Shown here piece by piece: positions 13,764-15,979 of a stretch of 15,979 nt of DNA (within the stretch, counting starts at the first letter, position 1; each line of letters opens with the position of its first letter). Origin of the DNA: Solirubrobacterales bacterium 70-9. GTDB lineage: Bacteria > Actinomycetota > Thermoleophilia > Solirubrobacterales > 70-9. The notes beneath the pieces are model-generated. The model was not told where the DNA came from and made no database searches. It saw only the letters and a program-made list of their open reading frames with translations. The position numbers were made by a program, and so were the translations under genes. The stretch is taken from positions 9,409 through 25,387 of the forward strand of contig MKSH01000013.1 of NCBI GenBank assembly GCA_001898095.1, written 5' to 3'.

Positions 13764-13973
13764 ATGGCCGTCCCGAAGAAGAGAACTTCCAGCGCCCGTC
13801 GCGACAAGCGCCGCGCCCAGCACAAAGCCGGCAAGTCCGCCCTCGCGCGTTGCCCGCGCTGCCACAGCCCGCACATCCCGCACCGGGTCTGCCCGACCTG
13901 TGGCACCTACGCCGGCCGCGAGGTCGTCTCCCACAAAGTCACCGACCCGACGGTGACCACCGCCGACAGCTGA
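13764..13973 (+). CDS. rpmF: 50S ribosomal protein L32
   Basis: Component of the large ribosomal subunit. The 69-residue protein begins MAVPKKRTSSARRDKRRAQH, the standard L32 start, and carries CPRC (C30, C33) and CPTC (C43, C46), the zinc-binding form. Length is normal. It has its own promoter-like box and lies 7 nt before plsX, so the two are probably co-transcribed. The rpmF-plsX-acpP-rnc order is widespread in bacteria. Confidence 0.97.
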   Translation: MAVPKKRTSSARRDKRRAQHKAGKSALARCPRCHSPHIPHRVCPTCGTYAGREVVSHKVTDPTVTTADS

Positions 13974-13980
13974 TCCACCC

Positions 13981-15033
13981 GTGGGGCCGAGCCGCCCGGT
14001 GACGATCGCCCTCGACGGGTTCGGGGCGGAGCAGGGTTTCGACGTACTGGCCGAGGGGGCGCGCCGCGCCGCGGCCGACGGCATCGGCGTGCGGGTCTTC
14101 GGGCCGCAGCGCTCGCTCGGCCTGGACGGGGTCGACGGGATCGAGGTGATCCCGACCAGCGAATGGATCGGCAACGACGACGACCCGGTCCACTCGGTGC
14201 GCGAGCGCAAGGAGGCCTCGGTCGTGCGCGCCGCCGCCGACGTCGCCGAGGGCAACGCCGCGGCGATGGTCAGCCTCGGCTCGACCGGGGCGACGATGGC
14301 CGCCGCCACCTTCGGGCTGAAGCGGCTGAAAGGCGTGCAGCGGCCGGCGCTCGCGGTGCCGATCCCCTCGCCGAAGAAACCGGTGCTCTTCCTCGACGTC
14401 GGCGCCAACGTCGAGGTGCGCGCCCAGCACCTGGTCCAGTTCGCCTTCCTCGGTGCCGCCTTCAGCGCCGCGGTGATGGAGGTGCACGAGCCGACAGTCG
14501 GGCTGCTGACGGTCGGCGAGGAGGCGGGGAAGGGGCGGCCCGAGATCGTCGAGGCGCACCGGATCCTGAGCGAGTCGCCGGGGATCAACTTCGCCGGCAA
14601 CATCGAGGGCGGCGACCTGCCGGCGGCGAAGGTCGACGTCGTCGTCACCGACGGCTTCACCGGCAACGTGGCGCTGAAGGTGATGGAGGGGGCGGCAAAG
14701 GAACTGGCCGGGGCGATCTCCGAGGTGGCCCGCCAGAACCCGATCGCCGCGGTCGGCGGGATGCTGCTGAAACCGTCGCTGGGCGGGCTGCGGAAGAAAT
14801 TCGACCCCGACACGACCGGCGGGGCGATCCTGCTCGGGCTGCGCTCGATCGCGATCGTCGGCCACGGCGCCTCGGGCTCCGAAGGCGTCGCCAACGCGAT
14901 CCGGCTGGCCGCCCGCACGTCCAAGGTCGACGCCGTCGGCCGTACCTCGGCGCTGCTGCGCGAGGGGCACGCGGAGCGCTCGGCGCTGGCCGGCGACGAC
15001 GCCGCCCCGGCTGGCGAGGGCCTTCCGCGATAA
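13981..15033 (+). CDS. plsX: Phosphate acyltransferase PlsX
   Basis: Peripheral membrane enzyme that converts acyl-ACP and phosphate to acyl-phosphate, the acyl donor for PlsY in phospholipid synthesis. The 350-residue protein matches the family in order: VTIALDGFGA at the start, HSVRERKEASVVRAA (71-85), VSLGSTGATMAAATFGLKRL (97-116), FLDVGANVEVRAQHLVQFA, and near the end VTDGFTGNVALKVMEG and HGASGSEGVANAIRLA. Two signature spots differ: the early DAMGGD is DGFGAE (12-17), and SAGNTGA is SLGSTGA. GTG 13981 is used; GTG 13999 directly before VTIALDGFG is a good alternative and would remove six residues. The gene lies 7 nt after rpmF. The acpP promoter-like box overlaps its stop codon. Confidence 0.93.
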   Translation: MGPSRPVTIALDGFGAEQGFDVLAEGARRAAADGIGVRVFGPQRSLGLDGVDGIEVIPTSEWIGNDDDPVHSVRERKEASVVRAAADVAEGNAAAMVSLGSTGATMAAATFGLKRLKGVQRPALAVPIPSPKKPVLFLDVGANVEVRAQHLVQFAFLGAAFSAAVMEVHEPTVGLLTVGEEAGKGRPEIVEAHRILSESPGINFAGNIEGGDLPAAKVDVVVTDGFTGNVALKVMEGAAKELAGAISEVARQNPIAAVGGMLLKPSLGGLRKKFDPDTTGGAILLGLRSIAIVGHGASGSEGVANAIRLAARTSKVDAVGRTSALLREGHAERSALAGDDAAPAGEGLPR

Positions 15034-15034
15034 T
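15029..15034 (+). promoter_or_regulatory. Possible -10 box of acpP
   Basis: GATAAT matches the -10 consensus at five of six positions, contains the plsX stop codon TAA and begins 13 nt before the acpP ATG, the same distance as TACAAT before ribD. No Shine-Dalgarno is present. It could give extra leaderless acpP transcript inside the operon; inferred only. Confidence 0.4.
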
Positions 15035-15041
15035 CCCGCCG

Positions 15042-15287
15042 ATGGAGCGCGACGAAGTCATGACCCTGGTCCGCGAGCACCTCGCCGAGGAGCTCGAAGT
15101 CGATCCCGGCCGGATCGAGGAGGGGACGCGCTTCCGCGAGGATCTCGAGGCCGATTCGCTCGACCTCTACGAGCTGGTGATGGAGCTGGAAGATCGTTAC
15201 GGGATCAAGGTGACCGAGGAGGAGGCCACCCGGATCTCGACGGTCGGCGACGCGGTCGCCTTCGTCCTCGAGCGGGCGCCAGCCTGA
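15042..15287 (+). CDS. acpP: Acyl carrier protein
   Basis: Carries growing acyl chains on a 4'-phosphopantetheine arm during fatty acid synthesis and is the co-substrate for PlsX. The 81-residue acidic protein has the family signature FREDLEADSLDLYELVMELEDRYGIKV (31-57), in which Ser39 of DSL is the attachment site, followed by EEEATRISTVGDAVAFVLE. Start ATG 15042 is 8 nt after the plsX stop; ATG 15060 is a less likely alternative. The attachment motif is intact. It lies between plsX and rnc, one of the most common acpP settings. Confidence 0.95.
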   Translation: MERDEVMTLVREHLAEELEVDPGRIEEGTRFREDLEADSLDLYELVMELEDRYGIKVTEEEATRISTVGDAVAFVLERAPA

Positions 15288-15288
15288 G

Positions 15289-15979
15289 ATGACCGGGACG
15301 CCGGCGGCCGGGGACGACGGCGCCGGAAGTGGGGTGGAGGACCTCGCCGGGCGCGAGGCGGTAGCCGCCCTCGCCGCCTTGATCGCCGACCTGCCCGACG
15401 ACCTTCGGCGGCAGGCGCTGACCCACTCGTCCTGGACCGAGCGGCGGATCGACTCGTTCGAGCGGCTCGCCTTCCTCGGCGACAGCGTGCTCGGGCTCTC
15501 GGTCGCCTCGGCGCTCTACGGACGCTTCCCCGACGTCGCCGCGGGCGGGCTGACGAAGATCCACAACCAGACTGTTTCCGGGGTTTCGTGCGCGGCGGTG
15601 GGGCGGCTGCTGGGGGTGCCGGAGATGCTGCGCGCGAACGAGCCCGAGGACATCACCGCGGCGATCCCGGCCGAGGTCCTGCTGGACGGCGAGCGGCCGC
15701 TGCCGGAGGCCACCGAGGCGCTGATCGGGGCCTGCCACATCGCCTTCGGCTTCGAGCGCACCTCAGCCGCGGTGGCGGCCGCGTTCGAGCCGCGGATCGA
15801 GCTCGCCTCGGAGACCCGGATCGACTTCAAGAGCGCATTGCAGGAGCTTTTGGCGCGGCGCGGGGCGCGCGTAAGCTACGAGGTGACGGCCGCCACGGGG
15901 CCCCCGCACCGACGCACATTCGAGGTGGCGGCGATCGTCGATTCCGAGCAGGTGGGGGCCGGAGAGGGGCGCAGTAAGA
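15289..15979 (+). CDS. rnc: Ribonuclease III-like protein with altered acidic centre (cut by window end)
   Basis: Homologue of the double-strand-specific endonuclease that processes rRNA and mRNA. The 230 visible residues contain the endonuclease domain (about 25-165) and most of the double-stranded-RNA-binding domain (about 172 onward), with DFKSALQELLARRG (179-192), VSYEVTAATGPPHRRTFEVA (196-214 region) and GEGRSK at the edge. In the endonuclease signature, ERLEFLGD is ERLAFLGD (58-65): E58 and D65 are kept, but the usual second Glu is Ala61. The Glu of EGxLT is Ala85, and the usual ADxxEALIGA reads PEATEALIGA (139-147), with Glu140 for Asp and E143 kept. ATG 15289 is 1 nt after the acpP stop, so translation is probably coupled. 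The family call is firm; catalytic competence is uncertain. Confidence 0.9.
   Translation, partial: MTGTPAAGDDGAGSGVEDLAGREAVAALAALIADLPDDLRRQALTHSSWTERRIDSFERLAFLGDSVLGLSVASALYGRFPDVAAGGLTKIHNQTVSGVSCAAVGRLLGVPEMLRANEPEDITAAIPAEVLLDGERPLPEATEALIGACHIAFGFERTSAAVAAAFEPRIELASETRIDFKSALQELLARRGARVSYEVTAATGPPHRRTFEVAAIVDSEQVGAGEGRSK

Noticed and set aside
12720..15080. Long minus-strand open frame (786 codons) across rpmF and plsX
   Set aside because: It overlaps antisense to several well-supported genes and shows no family motif.

Overview
The window reads as a high-GC Actinomycetota chromosome. The likely class is Thermoleophilia (Solirubrobacterales-like), which is an inference from gene order and protein style, not a measured placement. 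Nearly all of it is conserved housekeeping sequence. I see no phage, transposase, CRISPR, tRNA or rRNA. Fifteen complete genes, two edge-truncated genes and several structured intergenic regions can be supported.

Layout. 1-399 (-): 5' part of a family 2 glycosyltransferase. 461-4107 (+): riboflavin operon ribD-ribE-ribBA-ribH, with overlapping stops and starts. 4129-4320 (+): rpmB (L28). 4314-4488: strong inverted repeats between convergent genes. 4502-6688 (-): an MMPL/RND-type exporter breaking up an otherwise co-directional cluster. 6894-11754 (+): fakA-like (DAK2/YloV), recG, rsmD, coaD. 11877-12356 (+): short SepIVA/DivIVA-like coiled-coil protein. 12357-12619: non-coding, with a 115-nt nested hairpin and a second hairpin. 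12620-13144 (-): YceD/DUF177, inverted relative to its usual partners. 13161-13697 (+): SAM-dependent methyltransferase. 13764-15979 (+): rpmF (L32), plsX, acpP and rnc (truncated by the window end).

How the genes work together. ribD/ribE/ribBA/ribH encode the main enzymes that turn GTP and ribulose-5-phosphate into riboflavin (the dephosphorylation step is not in the window). fakA, plsX and acpP belong to fatty-acid activation and phospholipid initiation; coaD supplies coenzyme A, the source of the ACP prosthetic group. rsmD, rpmB, rpmF and rnc belong to ribosome assembly and RNA processing; recG is DNA repair. The SepIVA-like gene beside yceD, rpmF and rnc matches the actinobacterial neighbourhood.

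The non-coding signals are the least routine part. A 16-bp palindrome plus an extra half-site covers the ribD start codon just after a good -10 box. Several operon-leading genes have a TAnnnT-like box 12-19 nt before the start and no Shine-Dalgarno, which suggests leaderless transcripts. Genes lying inside the rib operon, and the exporter, have clear AAGGAG sites. Convergent gene ends carry long, near-perfect inverted repeats without U-tracts. The RNase III has changes at several normally invariant acidic positions. I found no clearly new multi-gene system here.
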